Assembly (NCBI RefSeq): GCF_003952665.1
Contig: NZ_CP017946.1
Location: 2,170,001 to 2,234,000 of the forward strand
Direction: 5' to 3'
Length of the DNA: 64,000 bases
Source: Bosea sp. Tri-49
GTDB taxonomy: Bacteria > Pseudomonadota > Alphaproteobacteria > Rhizobiales > Beijerinckiaceae
Part shown: positions 53,456 to 61,753 of the stretch, in pieces
Numbering within the stretch: position 1 is the stretch's first letter
Layout of the letters: each line of letters starts with the position of its first letter
Notes under the pieces: generated by a model
Seen by the model: the letters and a program-made list of their open reading frames with translations, nothing else
Database searches by the model: none
Told to the model about the DNA's origin: nothing
Position numbers and translations under genes: made by a program

Positions 53456-54235
53456 TCAGCGCCCGACGAACAGCGGCTTGCGCTTCTCGGCGAAGGCACG
53501 CTGCGCCTCCTTCGTGTCCTCGGTGCTCGCCAGCGCAACGGTCTGCGACTGCTCGAAGCGATAAGCGTCGCGGAGCGTAAGGCCTTCAGTCACGTTGAAT
53601 GAGCGCTTCGCGGCCTGGACGGCGAGCGGACTCTTGGCCGCGATGTCGCGCGCCATCTGCTGGGCAGAGGCCAGCAACTCGGTGGCGGGGAGACAGGCTG
53701 AGACGACGCCCATCCGATAGAGATCGGGTCCGTAGATGCGCCGCGCCGTATAGATCAGCATGCGCGCATCGGATTCGCGGAAGAAGCGCCTGACATGGCT
53801 GACGCCGCCGGCGAGGCCGACATCGACCTCGGTCATGGCGAAGAAGCCCTCCTCCGCCACGAGAATGATGTCGCAGCACAGCGCCAGCACGCAGCCGGCG
53901 CCGATCGCGGCGCCGTTGACGGCGGCGATCACCGGCTTGCCGCACTCCATCACCGCATCGAACGAGGCGCACACCAGCCGGTTGTGACGCGGATAGGCGC
54001 CAGCTTCATCCGCCAAGCCGGGCCGCTCCTTGAGGTCGGCGCCGGCCGAGAACGCCTTGCCGGCGCCGGTCAGCACGATCGCCCGGACGTCGGCGCTGTC
54101 GTTGAGCCGGTCGAAGATGGCGACGATCTCCTCGCGGAACCGGCGGTTCTGCGCATTCACGGGAGCGCGATCGAGCGTCACGGTCGCGACGTGGTCGACG
54201 ATGCTCACCTGGAAGCATTCATAAGCGTCAGCCAT
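53456..54235 (-). CDS. Enoyl-CoA hydratase/isomerase family protein
   Basis: A 259-residue crotonase-fold enzyme. The CoA/oxyanion segment is TGAGKAFSAGADLKERPGL near residue 63, then VNGAAIGAGCVLALCCDIIL near residue 105 and MTEVDVGLAGGVSHVRRFF near residue 134, where the catalytic Glu is expected. It hydrates or isomerises an acyl-CoA intermediate. The start is the ATG at 54235 (MADAYECFQVS); the frame is open further only as a shadow. It is the last gene of a five-gene minus-strand run from 57615. Confidence 0.9.
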   Translation of the reverse strand: MADAYECFQVSIVDHVATVTLDRAPVNAQNRRFREEIVAIFDRLNDSADVRAIVLTGAGKAFSAGADLKERPGLADEAGAYPRHNRLVCASFDAVMECGKPVIAAVNGAAIGAGCVLALCCDIILVAEEGFFAMTEVDVGLAGGVSHVRRFFRESDARMLIYTARRIYGPDLYRMGVVSACLPATELLASAQQMARDIAAKSPLAVQAAKRSFNVTEGLTLRDAYRFEQSQTVALASTEDTKEAQRAFAEKRKPLFVGR

Positions 54236-54270
54236 GGCGGTCTCCTGCTGAAAGTCTGGTTCGGCCTGGA

Positions 54271-55149
54271 TCAAAAGCCGTAGAGGGTGCGCGGATTGTC
54301 GACGAGGATGCGCTGCCTGAGGTCTTGATCCGGAACCCAGTCCCGGAACAGGTCGAGCAGGTGGCCGATATCCGGCGCCCGGTCGGCGAGCCGCAGATGC
54401 GGCCAATCCGAACCCCAGATCACCCGATCCGGGTTGGCCTCGATCAACGCATCGTGGAACGGCCGCAGGTCGGCATAGCCCGGAAACGACTGCGAACAGC
54501 GGCAGAGCACGAGCTTGACCCAGAGCCAGCCCTCGCGCAGCGCGGCCAGGATCGCCTTGAAGGAGGGGTCGTCGAGGCCGCGCGTGATGGCGAGGCCTGC
54601 CATATGGTCGAGAGCCACCGGCAGGCCGGCCGCCCGGTAGAGCGGCAGCAGCGCGGCGTGCTGGTCGATGCTCGCCCAGATTTCGGCATGCCAGCCCCGC
54701 GCGCTCAAGCGGGGCGCCAGCTCCGTCAGCGCATCGCTGCCGACGGCGCCGGGAAAGCGCCCCGTCCCGCCCGGTACCGTCATGTCGTTGAAGCGCAGTC
54801 CACGCACGCCGCGATCGTGCCAGGCGTCGAGCTGTGCATCGCTCACACTGCCGTCCGCTGCCGCCACGCCCCTGATACGTCCGCCCGATCCGCTGGTCGC
54901 ATCGAGGATCGCAGCCGGATCGGAACCATAGGCGCCCGGCTGAACCAGGACGCCGCGGGCAAGTCCAATCCCGTCGAGCATATCGCGATGGACGCCGGCC
55001 GGAGCCAGCGGCGGCACATAGTGCATCGCATGTGAAACCGGAAAAGCGTCGTAAGGCCCGAAGACATGCGCATGGCAATCGCAGGCGCCTGCGGGCAGCG
55101 CCCAATCTGGCGCGCGATGGGCGCGCGGCGCCGTAGTCTCGGAGATCAC
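54271..55149 (-). CDS. Amidohydrolase family protein (2-pyrone-4,6-dicarboxylate lactonase-like)
   Basis: A 292-residue TIM-barrel hydrolase. Metal-site motifs are GACDCHAHVFGPYDAFP near residue 22, VALDHMAGLAITRG near residue 178, and VIWGSDWPHLRLADRAP near residue 246. This subgroup includes lactonases and decarboxylases of aromatic ring-cleavage pathways. Its ATG overlaps the CMD gene stop by four bases, indicating coupling. Substrate is unknown. Confidence 0.88.
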   Translation of the reverse strand: MISETTAPRAHRAPDWALPAGACDCHAHVFGPYDAFPVSHAMHYVPPLAPAGVHRDMLDGIGLARGVLVQPGAYGSDPAAILDATSGSGGRIRGVAAADGSVSDAQLDAWHDRGVRGLRFNDMTVPGGTGRFPGAVGSDALTELAPRLSARGWHAEIWASIDQHAALLPLYRAAGLPVALDHMAGLAITRGLDDPSFKAILAALREGWLWVKLVLCRCSQSFPGYADLRPFHDALIEANPDRVIWGSDWPHLRLADRAPDIGHLLDLFRDWVPDQDLRQRILVDNPRTLYGF

Positions 55150-55757
55150 GCCTGTACCACGCGGTCAGCCAGCCGGCAGGCCGGTATCGCGGTCGGACCT
55201 GGCCCTGCAACCGGCAGTGGCGCCTGCGCGCCGTCCGGCAGTGGGATCTCATGGGCATTCAGCATCAGCGAAACCATGGTGTAATAGCCGATGACGCCGG
55301 TCAGCTCGACCGCGCCACGTTCGCCCCAGCGCGCCACGACGGCAGCATGGACCGCGTCCGGAAGCCGGCCCGTCTGCAGCAGGAGCCGCGCATAATCGTA
55401 GACCTCGACCTCGGCCGGCTCGGAGAAGACGGGGCTCTCGCCGAGCCGGATCGCCTCGATGCAGGCCGGATCGAGACCGGCCGCGCGCGCTGCCTCGGCG
55501 TGGATGTGGAATTCGAGCTGGCTGTTCCAGTGGCGGCCCGCGACGATGATCGCGAGTTCGTTGAGCTTGGCTGGAAGCGAAGTGGAGTAGCGCAGGAATT
55601 CGCCGATGCGCGACCATCTCGCAGCCAGTTCCGGACTGTGGATGACCGCGCGCAGCGGCCCGATGAGGCGGCCGCGCGGGCCTGAGACGACCTCGTCATA
55701 GACCTTGCGCTGTTCGGCGCTCAGTTCGTCGACGGTCGGGAGGTGAAGCCGGGCCAT
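55146..55757 (-). CDS. Carboxymuconolactone decarboxylase family protein
   Basis: A 203-residue helical protein with the CMD/AhpD core (LNELAIIVAGRHWNSQLEFH then IHAEAARAAGLDPACIEAIR). The CxxC of AhpD peroxidases is absent, and the histidines in EFHIHAE are in the place of it, so peroxidase activity is unlikely. The ATG at 55757 (MARLHLPTVDEL) has GGAG eight bases upstream and is preferred over a GTG at 55769. It is coupled to the amidohydrolase, so the two may act on successive intermediates. Confidence 0.87.
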   Translation of the reverse strand: MARLHLPTVDELSAEQRKVYDEVVSGPRGRLIGPLRAVIHSPELAARWSRIGEFLRYSTSLPAKLNELAIIVAGRHWNSQLEFHIHAEAARAAGLDPACIEAIRLGESPVFSEPAEVEVYDYARLLLQTGRLPDAVHAAVVARWGERGAVELTGVIGYYTMVSLMLNAHEIPLPDGAQAPLPVAGPGPTAIPACRLADRVVQA

Positions 55758-55778
55758 TCTGATCTCCACGGGCTGGCC

Positions 55779-56981
55779 TCAGGCCAGGCCGATCTCCTTC
55801 AGGATCTCGTCGGTGTGCTCGCCGAGCAGCGGCGGCGCCCGGTCGAAGGCGAGCGGCTCATTGAGGAAATTCAGCGGGCTGACGACCTGCGGAACATGCC
55901 CGGCCGTCGGATGTGGCAGCTCCCGCAACATGCCGCGATGCTTGACCTGGGGGTCATCGAAGACCTCCGGCACGGTGTTGATCGGGGCGCAAGGCACACC
56001 GGCGTCGTCGAGCGTCGCGATCAGGGCATCGCGACTGCGGCCCGCGAACGCTGCGCGCAGCATCGGATCGAGCAAGGCGTGGTTGCGGACGCGGGCCGGG
56101 TTGGTCGCGAAACGCTCGTCGCTCGCCCAGTCCGGCCGTTCCAGGATGGTGCTGAGCTTGGCGAACTGGGCATCGTTGCCGACGGCCAGGACGATCGAGC
56201 CGTCGGCACAGGGAAAGACGTCCTGCGGCTGGATGTTCGGATGTCGATTGCCGCCCCGCACCGGCGGCTTGCCCGAAAGCAGCCAGTTCATCGCCTGGTT
56301 GGCGAGAAAGCCGGTCTGGACGTCGAGCATGGCCAGATCGATATAGTCGCCCTGCCCCGTCTCGTTGCGACGCGCCAAGGCCGCCAGCACGCCGATGACG
56401 GTGTACATGCCGGTCATGATGTCGACGATCGGGACGCCGACCTTCTGTGGGCCGCCGCCTGGCATGCCGTCACGCTCGCCGGTGACGCTCATCAGGCCGC
56501 CCATCGCCTGGATCGCGAAATCGTAGGCGGCGGCAGCCTTACGCGGGCCAGTCTGCCCGAAGCCGGTGACCGAGGCATAGATCAGGCGGGGATTGCCGGC
56601 CTTCAACGTGGCGTAATCGAGCCCGTAGCGCTGGAGGGTCCCGACCTTGTAGTTCTCGACGACGATGTCGCTGACGGCGGCGAGACGGCGGATCGCTTCC
56701 TGGCCGTCCGACGTCGCGATATCGAGGGTGATCGAGCGCTTGCCGCGATTGACGGCGAGATAGTATCCGGCCTCGCGCGTCGGCTGCCCCTGCTCGTCTT
56801 TCAGGAAAGGCGGCCCCCAGGAGCGTGTATCGTCGCCGACATCCGGACGCTCCACCTTGATCACGTCCGCGCCGAGATCGGCGAGGATCTGGGTCGCCCA
56901 GGGTCCGGCCATGATCCGGCTGAGGTCGAGCACGCGGACATGGCTCAGCGGCCCCTGTCGGGAACTGGCAGCCTCAGACAT
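55779..56981 (-). CDS. CaiB/BaiF family CoA transferase
   Basis: A 400-residue class III CoA transferase. Blocks are HVRVLDLSRIMAGPWATQIL near residue 14, ADLGADVIKVERPDVGDDTR, NRGKRSITLDIATSDGQEAI, and the catalytic Asp in YIDLAMLDVQTGFLANQ near residue 186. It transfers CoA to a carboxylic acid, the likely entry step for the CoA-linked enzymes downstream. The ATG at 56981 overlaps the GST stop by eight bases; longer frames upstream are shadows. Confidence 0.92.
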   Translation of the reverse strand: MSEAASSRQGPLSHVRVLDLSRIMAGPWATQILADLGADVIKVERPDVGDDTRSWGPPFLKDEQGQPTREAGYYLAVNRGKRSITLDIATSDGQEAIRRLAAVSDIVVENYKVGTLQRYGLDYATLKAGNPRLIYASVTGFGQTGPRKAAAAYDFAIQAMGGLMSVTGERDGMPGGGPQKVGVPIVDIMTGMYTVIGVLAALARRNETGQGDYIDLAMLDVQTGFLANQAMNWLLSGKPPVRGGNRHPNIQPQDVFPCADGSIVLAVGNDAQFAKLSTILERPDWASDERFATNPARVRNHALLDPMLRAAFAGRSRDALIATLDDAGVPCAPINTVPEVFDDPQVKHRGMLRELPHPTAGHVPQVVSPLNFLNEPLAFDRAPPLLGEHTDEILKEIGLA

Positions 56982-57615
56982 CGTCGACAATCTCGGTTGC
57001 GATGGCGGACGGGCGTTGGCGGAATTCTTCGTGCCAGGCAGCGAGCGCCGGACATCCCGCGCGCCAGTCGAGATCCGCGAAGCGGAAATCAAGATAGGAC
57101 AGGCAGCAGCCGAGCGCGATCCCGGACAATCCGAGCGGACCCGGCGCGATCGGACCGGCTTCGCGCTCCAGCCGGGCAAGCGCCGCGCGATACTTGGTCT
57201 CGAAGCCCGTCAGCCAGGCTGCCGTCTGCGCTTCGGGCGGCTTGTTGCGCTCATTGCGCCAGAGAATCAGGACATCAAGCAGGCCGCTCGCCAGGGCATG
57301 CCGGCTCAGCTCCCGGAAGCGCTCGGGCACGGCCGCCGGGATGATGAGCCCCCCGCCCGCGAGGGTATCGAAATACTCGCAGATCACGCCGGAATCGATC
57401 AGGACGGTCCCGTCATCGAGCACCAGGGTCGGAATCTTGCTCAGCGGATTATCGGGCAGCAGATCCGGATTGGGCGCAGTCATCAGAGCCACCGTTCGCC
57501 GCAGCGTCAGCCGGTCGACCAGACCGAGCTCATGCGCGGCCACCATCACCTTGCGGACGAAAGGCGATCGCGGCGACCAGTGAAGCAGCATCTTGCCCAA
57601 GCGAAGCATCTCCAT
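56974..57615 (-). CDS. Glutathione S-transferase family protein
   Basis: A 213-residue GST. The N-terminal thioredoxin fold includes WSPRSPFVRKVMVAAHELGL and the glutathione-binding SKIPTLVLDDGTVLIDSGVI near residue 59; the C-terminal helical domain follows from residue 90. It opens the minus-strand run GST, CoA transferase, CMD, amidohydrolase, enoyl-CoA hydratase. GSTs in catabolic runs often isomerise or dehalogenate an intermediate. A copy of the motif described at 57629 lies 14 bases before the ATG. Confidence 0.9.
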   Translation of the reverse strand: MEMLRLGKMLLHWSPRSPFVRKVMVAAHELGLVDRLTLRRTVALMTAPNPDLLPDNPLSKIPTLVLDDGTVLIDSGVICEYFDTLAGGGLIIPAAVPERFRELSRHALASGLLDVLILWRNERNKPPEAQTAAWLTGFETKYRAALARLEREAGPIAPGPLGLSGIALGCCLSYLDFRFADLDWRAGCPALAAWHEEFRQRPSAIATEIVDDV

Positions 57616-57628
57616 ATTCAGCTTATCA

Positions 57629-57645
57629 GCTAGTTTTATGTCCTA
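57629..57645. promoter_or_regulatory. Repeated candidate operator motif, copy A
   Basis: GCTAGTTTTATGTCCTA lies just upstream of the GST start. It matches the second copy (57764-57780) at 15 of 17 positions, in the same orientation. The two copies border the divergent genes GST and the amino-acid-type binding protein. Confidence 0.45.
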
Positions 57646-57763
57646 TAACAATTCCCCTCACGCTGTCGAGACCCACATGCAAAGCGTTGGGAAGCGGTCG
57701 CCCGCAAATTGCCATATCGAAGCAGGACCGACAGATTGACCAAATTTCAAGACAGGAATATAG

Positions 57764-57780
57764 GCTAGTTTAATGACCTA
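57764..57780. promoter_or_regulatory. Repeated candidate operator motif, copy B
   Basis: GCTAGTTTAATGACCTA lies 22 bases before the start of the binding-protein gene at 57802. A related stretch (GCTAGTT then TTATGTTTTA, with two extra bases) begins at 52498, upstream of the gntR gene. A shared regulator is the simplest reading. Confidence 0.45.
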
Positions 57781-57801
57781 AATACCCGGGAGGGGACACC
57801 T

Positions 57802-58815
57802 ATGAGATTGGCATATGTCGCGCTGGGCGCGCTGGGCATTCTGGCGCCGCTGACGGCGGCCGGAGCCGGGACGCTGGAGACCGTCAAGTCTCGCGGCCAG
57901 CTGATCTGCGGAACGAGCCCCGGCGTGCCCGGCTTCTCGCTGCCCGATGGGCAGGGGCAATGGAACGGCCTCGACGTCGACCTCTGCAAGGCTGTGGCCG
58001 CGGCGGTCTTCGGCGATACCAGCAAGATCAAATATGTGCCCTTGAACCCTAAGGACCGGTTCGCGGTGGTCCAATCCGGCGAGGTCGACGTGCTGTCCCG
58101 CCAGACGACCTGGTCGCTGTCGAGAGACACCTCGCTCGGCCTCTCCTTCTCGGCGATCACCTATTTCGACGGGCAGGCGCTGATGGTGAAGAAGACGCTC
58201 GGTATCAAGTCGGCCAAGGAGCTGAACGGCGCCACGATCTGCGTCCAGGGCGGCACGACGACCGAGCTGAACATCGCCGATTTCTTCCAGAAGAACGCGC
58301 TGAAATACGATCCGGTCTCCTTTGCCTCCGGCGACGAGGCGATCAAGGCCTTCGAGGCCGGACGCTGCGACGCTTTCACGACCGATGCCTCGGCGCTCTA
58401 TGCCTACAGGCTCAAGGCGACGAATCCGCAGGACTTCGTCGTCCTGCCCGAACTGATCTCGAAGGAGCCGCTCGGCCCGGCGGTGCGTCGCGGCGACGAG
58501 GCCTGGGCCAACGTCGTCCGCTGGACCCATTACGCCATGGTCAATGCCGAGGAACTCGGCCTGACATCGGCCAATGTCGATGAGCAGCTCAAATCCGAGA
58601 ACCCCGAGATCAAGCGCTTCCTCGGCGTCGATGGGAAGCTCGGCGAAGGCCTCGGCCTTGCCAACGATTGGGCCTATCGGATCGTCAAGCGTGTCGGAAA
58701 TTACGGCGAGAGCTACGAGCGCTATCTCGGCCCGAATTCGCCGCTCGCAATCCCCCGGGGCGCGAACAATCTCTGGTCCAAGGGCGGGCTGCAATACGCG
58801 CCGCCGCTCCGCTGA
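57802..58815 (+). CDS. Amino-acid ABC transporter substrate-binding protein (AapJ-like)
   Basis: A 337-residue periplasmic protein. Residues 1-22 are a signal peptide (MRLAYVALGALGILAPLTAA). The mature part has the general amino-acid receptor pattern: LETVKSRGQLICGTSPGVPG, WNGLDVDLCKAVAAAVFGD, SRQTTWSLSRDTSLGLSF. It is long for the family and close to AapJ/BztA. No permease or ATPase is adjacent, so it would dock on a transporter encoded elsewhere. The following 58816-59065 gap holds no gene but has an operator-like palindrome. Confidence 0.9.
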   Translation: MRLAYVALGALGILAPLTAAGAGTLETVKSRGQLICGTSPGVPGFSLPDGQGQWNGLDVDLCKAVAAAVFGDTSKIKYVPLNPKDRFAVVQSGEVDVLSRQTTWSLSRDTSLGLSFSAITYFDGQALMVKKTLGIKSAKELNGATICVQGGTTTELNIADFFQKNALKYDPVSFASGDEAIKAFEAGRCDAFTTDASALYAYRLKATNPQDFVVLPELISKEPLGPAVRRGDEAWANVVRWTHYAMVNAEELGLTSANVDEQLKSENPEIKRFLGVDGKLGEGLGLANDWAYRIVKRVGNYGESYERYLGPNSPLAIPRGANNLWSKGGLQYAPPLR

Positions 58816-59034
58816 GGATGGGAGTCGGCAGGCGCTTCAGCGCGACGCGTTAAAGCCGGCTCCTGGCGTTCAACGGAAACGCGCAGCTGCGTCCGGTCTG
58901 ACGCGCTTGTGCGTTCGAGACCGCTCGATTGCCGACATGCTGAAGCAGTTCGTCTTCCTCAAGGACAACGCCCCTCACGGTGGGCGCCACGGCGATTGGC
59001 AGAAATCGAGTCCCGTATGCATGGATCAGTATTG

Positions 59035-59061
59035 CATTTTGAATATACAATATGCAAAATG
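59035..59061. promoter_or_regulatory. Palindromic candidate operator before the aconitase gene
   Basis: CATTTTG (59035-59041) and CAAAATG (59055-59061) are perfect 7-bp arms, and inside them ATAT repeats symmetrically around 59048, giving an almost complete 27-bp palindrome that ends five bases before the ATG. Symmetry, AT-rich core and place fit a GntR/FadR-type operator; the GntR gene at 62745 in the same operon is the best candidate binder. Confidence 0.5.
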
Positions 59062-59065
59062 AGTC

Positions 59066-61711
59066 ATGCTCCAGTTCTCAGAGATTTCGTCAGCCGATGA
59101 CGCCATTCGGGTAGACGCCGCCAGCGTGTTCGGGGCTGAGTACGGACGTCTGCCTCACATCTTCCGCATCCTGGTCGAGAACGTCGCGCGCAACGCGTCC
59201 TCCTCTACCGAGCGCGACGCGGCAATGGTGGCGATCCGCGGCTGGCTTGTCGCCGGCACGAGTAGCGCTGAGATCGCCTTCCAGCCCTCGCGCGTGCTGA
59301 TGCACGACACGACGTGCACGCCGGCTCTTGTTGACATTGCCGGGATGCGTGACGCGCTCGCGGAAGCCGGGGGCGACCCCGCGGCACTCAGTCCCGTCCT
59401 GCCGGTTGACGTCTCGGTCGATCACTCGCTCGGCGTCGACGTCTCCGCTGTGCCGGGTGCCGCCGACCTCAACAAGGAGCGCGAATACCGCCGCAACGGC
59501 GAGCGGTACCGCTTCCTCAAATGGGCGACGCAGGCGATGCGCGGCGTGCGGGTCAATCCCCCCGGCACCGGCATCATGCACACGATCAACCTCGAGCAGC
59601 TTGCGACCGTTGTCGGCACAACTGTGATAGAGGGCCGTACGGTCGCCATCCCCGATACCCTGATCGGGACCGACAGCCATACGCCGATGATCAATGGGAT
59701 CGGCGTGCTGGCCTGGGGGGTCGGCGGGCTTGAAGCCGAGAGCGTGATGTTCGGCATGCCGGTGATGATGCGGCTGCCCGACGTGATCGGCGTGCGCCTC
59801 GACGGCCGCTTGCGCGAAGGCGTTCTCGCGACGGATCTCGCGCTGACTATCACGCAGCTCCTGCGCGAGCGTGGGGTGACCGGCGCCTTCGTCGAATTCT
59901 TCGGACCCGGCGTCTCGACCCTGTCGGCCGGCGAACGCGCGGTTGTCGCGAACATGACGCCCGAGTTCGGGGCCTCAACCGCCTTCTTCCCGATCGACGG
60001 GCGCACGCTCGCCTATCTGCGCCAAACCGGCCGCGATGAGCGGGCGGTCGCGCTGGTCGAGGCCTATGCGAGGGCGCAGGGGCTTTGGTTCGAGGCGGAT
60101 GCCGAACCCCGGTTCACCGACACCGTCGTGCTCGACCTCGGGACGGTCGAGACGAGCCTCGCCGGCCCCTTCCGCCCACAGGACCGGCTGCCGCTCGCCG
60201 GCGTGCCGGCGGCGCTGGCCGCGCTTCCGCAGCCGACGACGCTGGCGGAGGACCTGCCGCGGCACCCGGTCGCGATCGCCGCGATCACGAGCTGTACCAA
60301 CACCAGCGATCCGCGCCTGCTCGTCGCGGCCGGGGTCGTGGCCCGCAAAGCCCGCGCGCTCGGCCTTGTTCCGCCGCCCTGGGTCAAGACCTCGCTCGCG
60401 CCGGGCTCGCCGGCGGCCGAGCATTTCCTGCGCCGCTCCGGTCTCCTCAACGATCTCGAAGCTCTGGGCTTCGGGATCATCGGCTATGGCTGCACCACCT
60501 GCATCGGCAATTCGGGGCCGCTGCTGCCGGTGATGGAGCAGGCGGTCGCGGCTGGCGAGACGCTTCCGGTCGCGATCCTGTCGGGCAATCGCAACTTTCC
60601 CGGCCGCGTCCATGCCCAGGTCGAGGCTGGCTTCCTCGCCTCGCCGCCGCTCGTCGTCGCCTATGCGCTGGCTGGCGATGCGGCGCGTGACCTCGCACGC
60701 GAGCCGATCGGCCGCGCCGGCGATCGTGCGATCCATCTGTCCGAGCTCTGGCCATCGGGCGAGGAGATCGATGCAGCCCTGTCTGCCGGCCTCGACCGCC
60801 GCGACTTCCGCGAAGCCTTTGCCCGTGCCTCGGTCGATGCGAACTGGGCGGGGCTAGACGCGCCGTCGACGCCGCAATTCCCCTGGGACCCGTCGTCGAC
60901 CTATCTGCGCCGGCCTCCCTTCGCCCGCGCCGACGCGCTGGTTTCCCTCGGCCGGTTCAGCGCCCACCCGATCCTCGTCCTCGGTGACGACATCACCACC
61001 GACCACATCTCGCCCGCCGGGCAGACGCCTGCTGCCAGTGAGGCGGGGCGGTGGCTGACCGGGCATGGCGAGAACCCGCGCGACCTCAATGTCTACGCCT
61101 CGCGGCGCGGCAACTGGGAGGTCATGCTGCGGGGCCTGTTCACGAACAGGACGGTGGTCAACCAGCTGGAACCCGATCTGCTTCCGGGCTCGACCCGGCA
61201 TGTGGCCAGCGGCGAAATCCTGCCGCTCTGGGTGGCAGCGGAGCGTTATCGCGCGGCGGGCCAAGCCATTGTGATCGTCGCAGGCGAGCGCTACGGCACT
61301 GGCTCCTCGCGCGACTGGGCGGCGAAAGGCCTTTCATTGCTCGGCGTCCGCGCCGTGCTTGCGGCGAGCTTCGAGCGCATCCACCGATCGAACCTGATCG
61401 GCATGGGCATCCTGCCGCTTACGTTCGACGATGCTGCACAGGGCGCCGGCCTGTCGCTCCGGCCCGATGATCGCCTCGAGGTCACGGTGCCCGAGAGCCT
61501 GCTCGCGCCGCGTCTCACCACGGAGGTCACGCTCCTGCGTGCGGGCGGCGAGCGCCTGTCGATCCCCATGCGCCTTGCGATCGAGACGGAGCTCGAATGC
61601 GAGACGCTGCGCGCCGGCGGCATGCTGCCGCTGATCCTGCGGCGCTTCCTGCCCGACCACCGAGATGACCCACCGGGTGAAGACGAGGCGGCGGAACGTC
61701 GCCGCGCCTGA
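59066..61711 (+). CDS. acnA: Aconitate hydratase family protein (AcnA type paralogue)
   Basis: An 881-residue aconitase. The 4Fe-4S cysteines are in AITSCTNTSDPRLL near residue 409 and GYGCTTCIGNSGPL near residues 475-478; the C-terminal swivel domain has RYGTGSSRDWAAKGLSLLGV. It differs from housekeeping AcnA near residue 85, reading RVLMHDTTCTPALVDIAG where DFTGVPAVVD is usual. Linked in one operon to a TctC receptor and a GntR regulator, it may be a dedicated enzyme for a tricarboxylate or related acid, rather than the TCA-cycle copy. Confidence 0.9.
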   Translation: MLQFSEISSADDAIRVDAASVFGAEYGRLPHIFRILVENVARNASSSTERDAAMVAIRGWLVAGTSSAEIAFQPSRVLMHDTTCTPALVDIAGMRDALAEAGGDPAALSPVLPVDVSVDHSLGVDVSAVPGAADLNKEREYRRNGERYRFLKWATQAMRGVRVNPPGTGIMHTINLEQLATVVGTTVIEGRTVAIPDTLIGTDSHTPMINGIGVLAWGVGGLEAESVMFGMPVMMRLPDVIGVRLDGRLREGVLATDLALTITQLLRERGVTGAFVEFFGPGVSTLSAGERAVVANMTPEFGASTAFFPIDGRTLAYLRQTGRDERAVALVEAYARAQGLWFEADAEPRFTDTVVLDLGTVETSLAGPFRPQDRLPLAGVPAALAALPQPTTLAEDLPRHPVAIAAITSCTNTSDPRLLVAAGVVARKARALGLVPPPWVKTSLAPGSPAAEHFLRRSGLLNDLEALGFGIIGYGCTTCIGNSGPLLPVMEQAVAAGETLPVAILSGNRNFPGRVHAQVEAGFLASPPLVVAYALAGDAARDLAREPIGRAGDRAIHLSELWPSGEEIDAALSAGLDRRDFREAFARASVDANWAGLDAPSTPQFPWDPSSTYLRRPPFARADALVSLGRFSAHPILVLGDDITTDHISPAGQTPAASEAGRWLTGHGENPRDLNVYASRRGNWEVMLRGLFTNRTVVNQLEPDLLPGSTRHVASGEILPLWVAAERYRAAGQAIVIVAGERYGTGSSRDWAAKGLSLLGVRAVLAASFERIHRSNLIGMGILPLTFDDAAQGAGLSLRPDDRLEVTVPESLLAPRLTTEVTLLRAGGERLSIPMRLAIETELECETLRAGGMLPLILRRFLPDHRDDPPGEDEAAERRRA

Positions 61712-61753
61712 ATTGCATCACTCAACAACCAAAACCGACCATAAACGGAGGCA

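Noticed and set aside
58816..59065. A short plus-strand frame (58909-59100) before the aconitase gene.
   Set aside because: It would run into the aconitase gene out of frame and has no recognisable domain; the palindrome in this gap is a better explanation for the conserved-looking AT-rich part.
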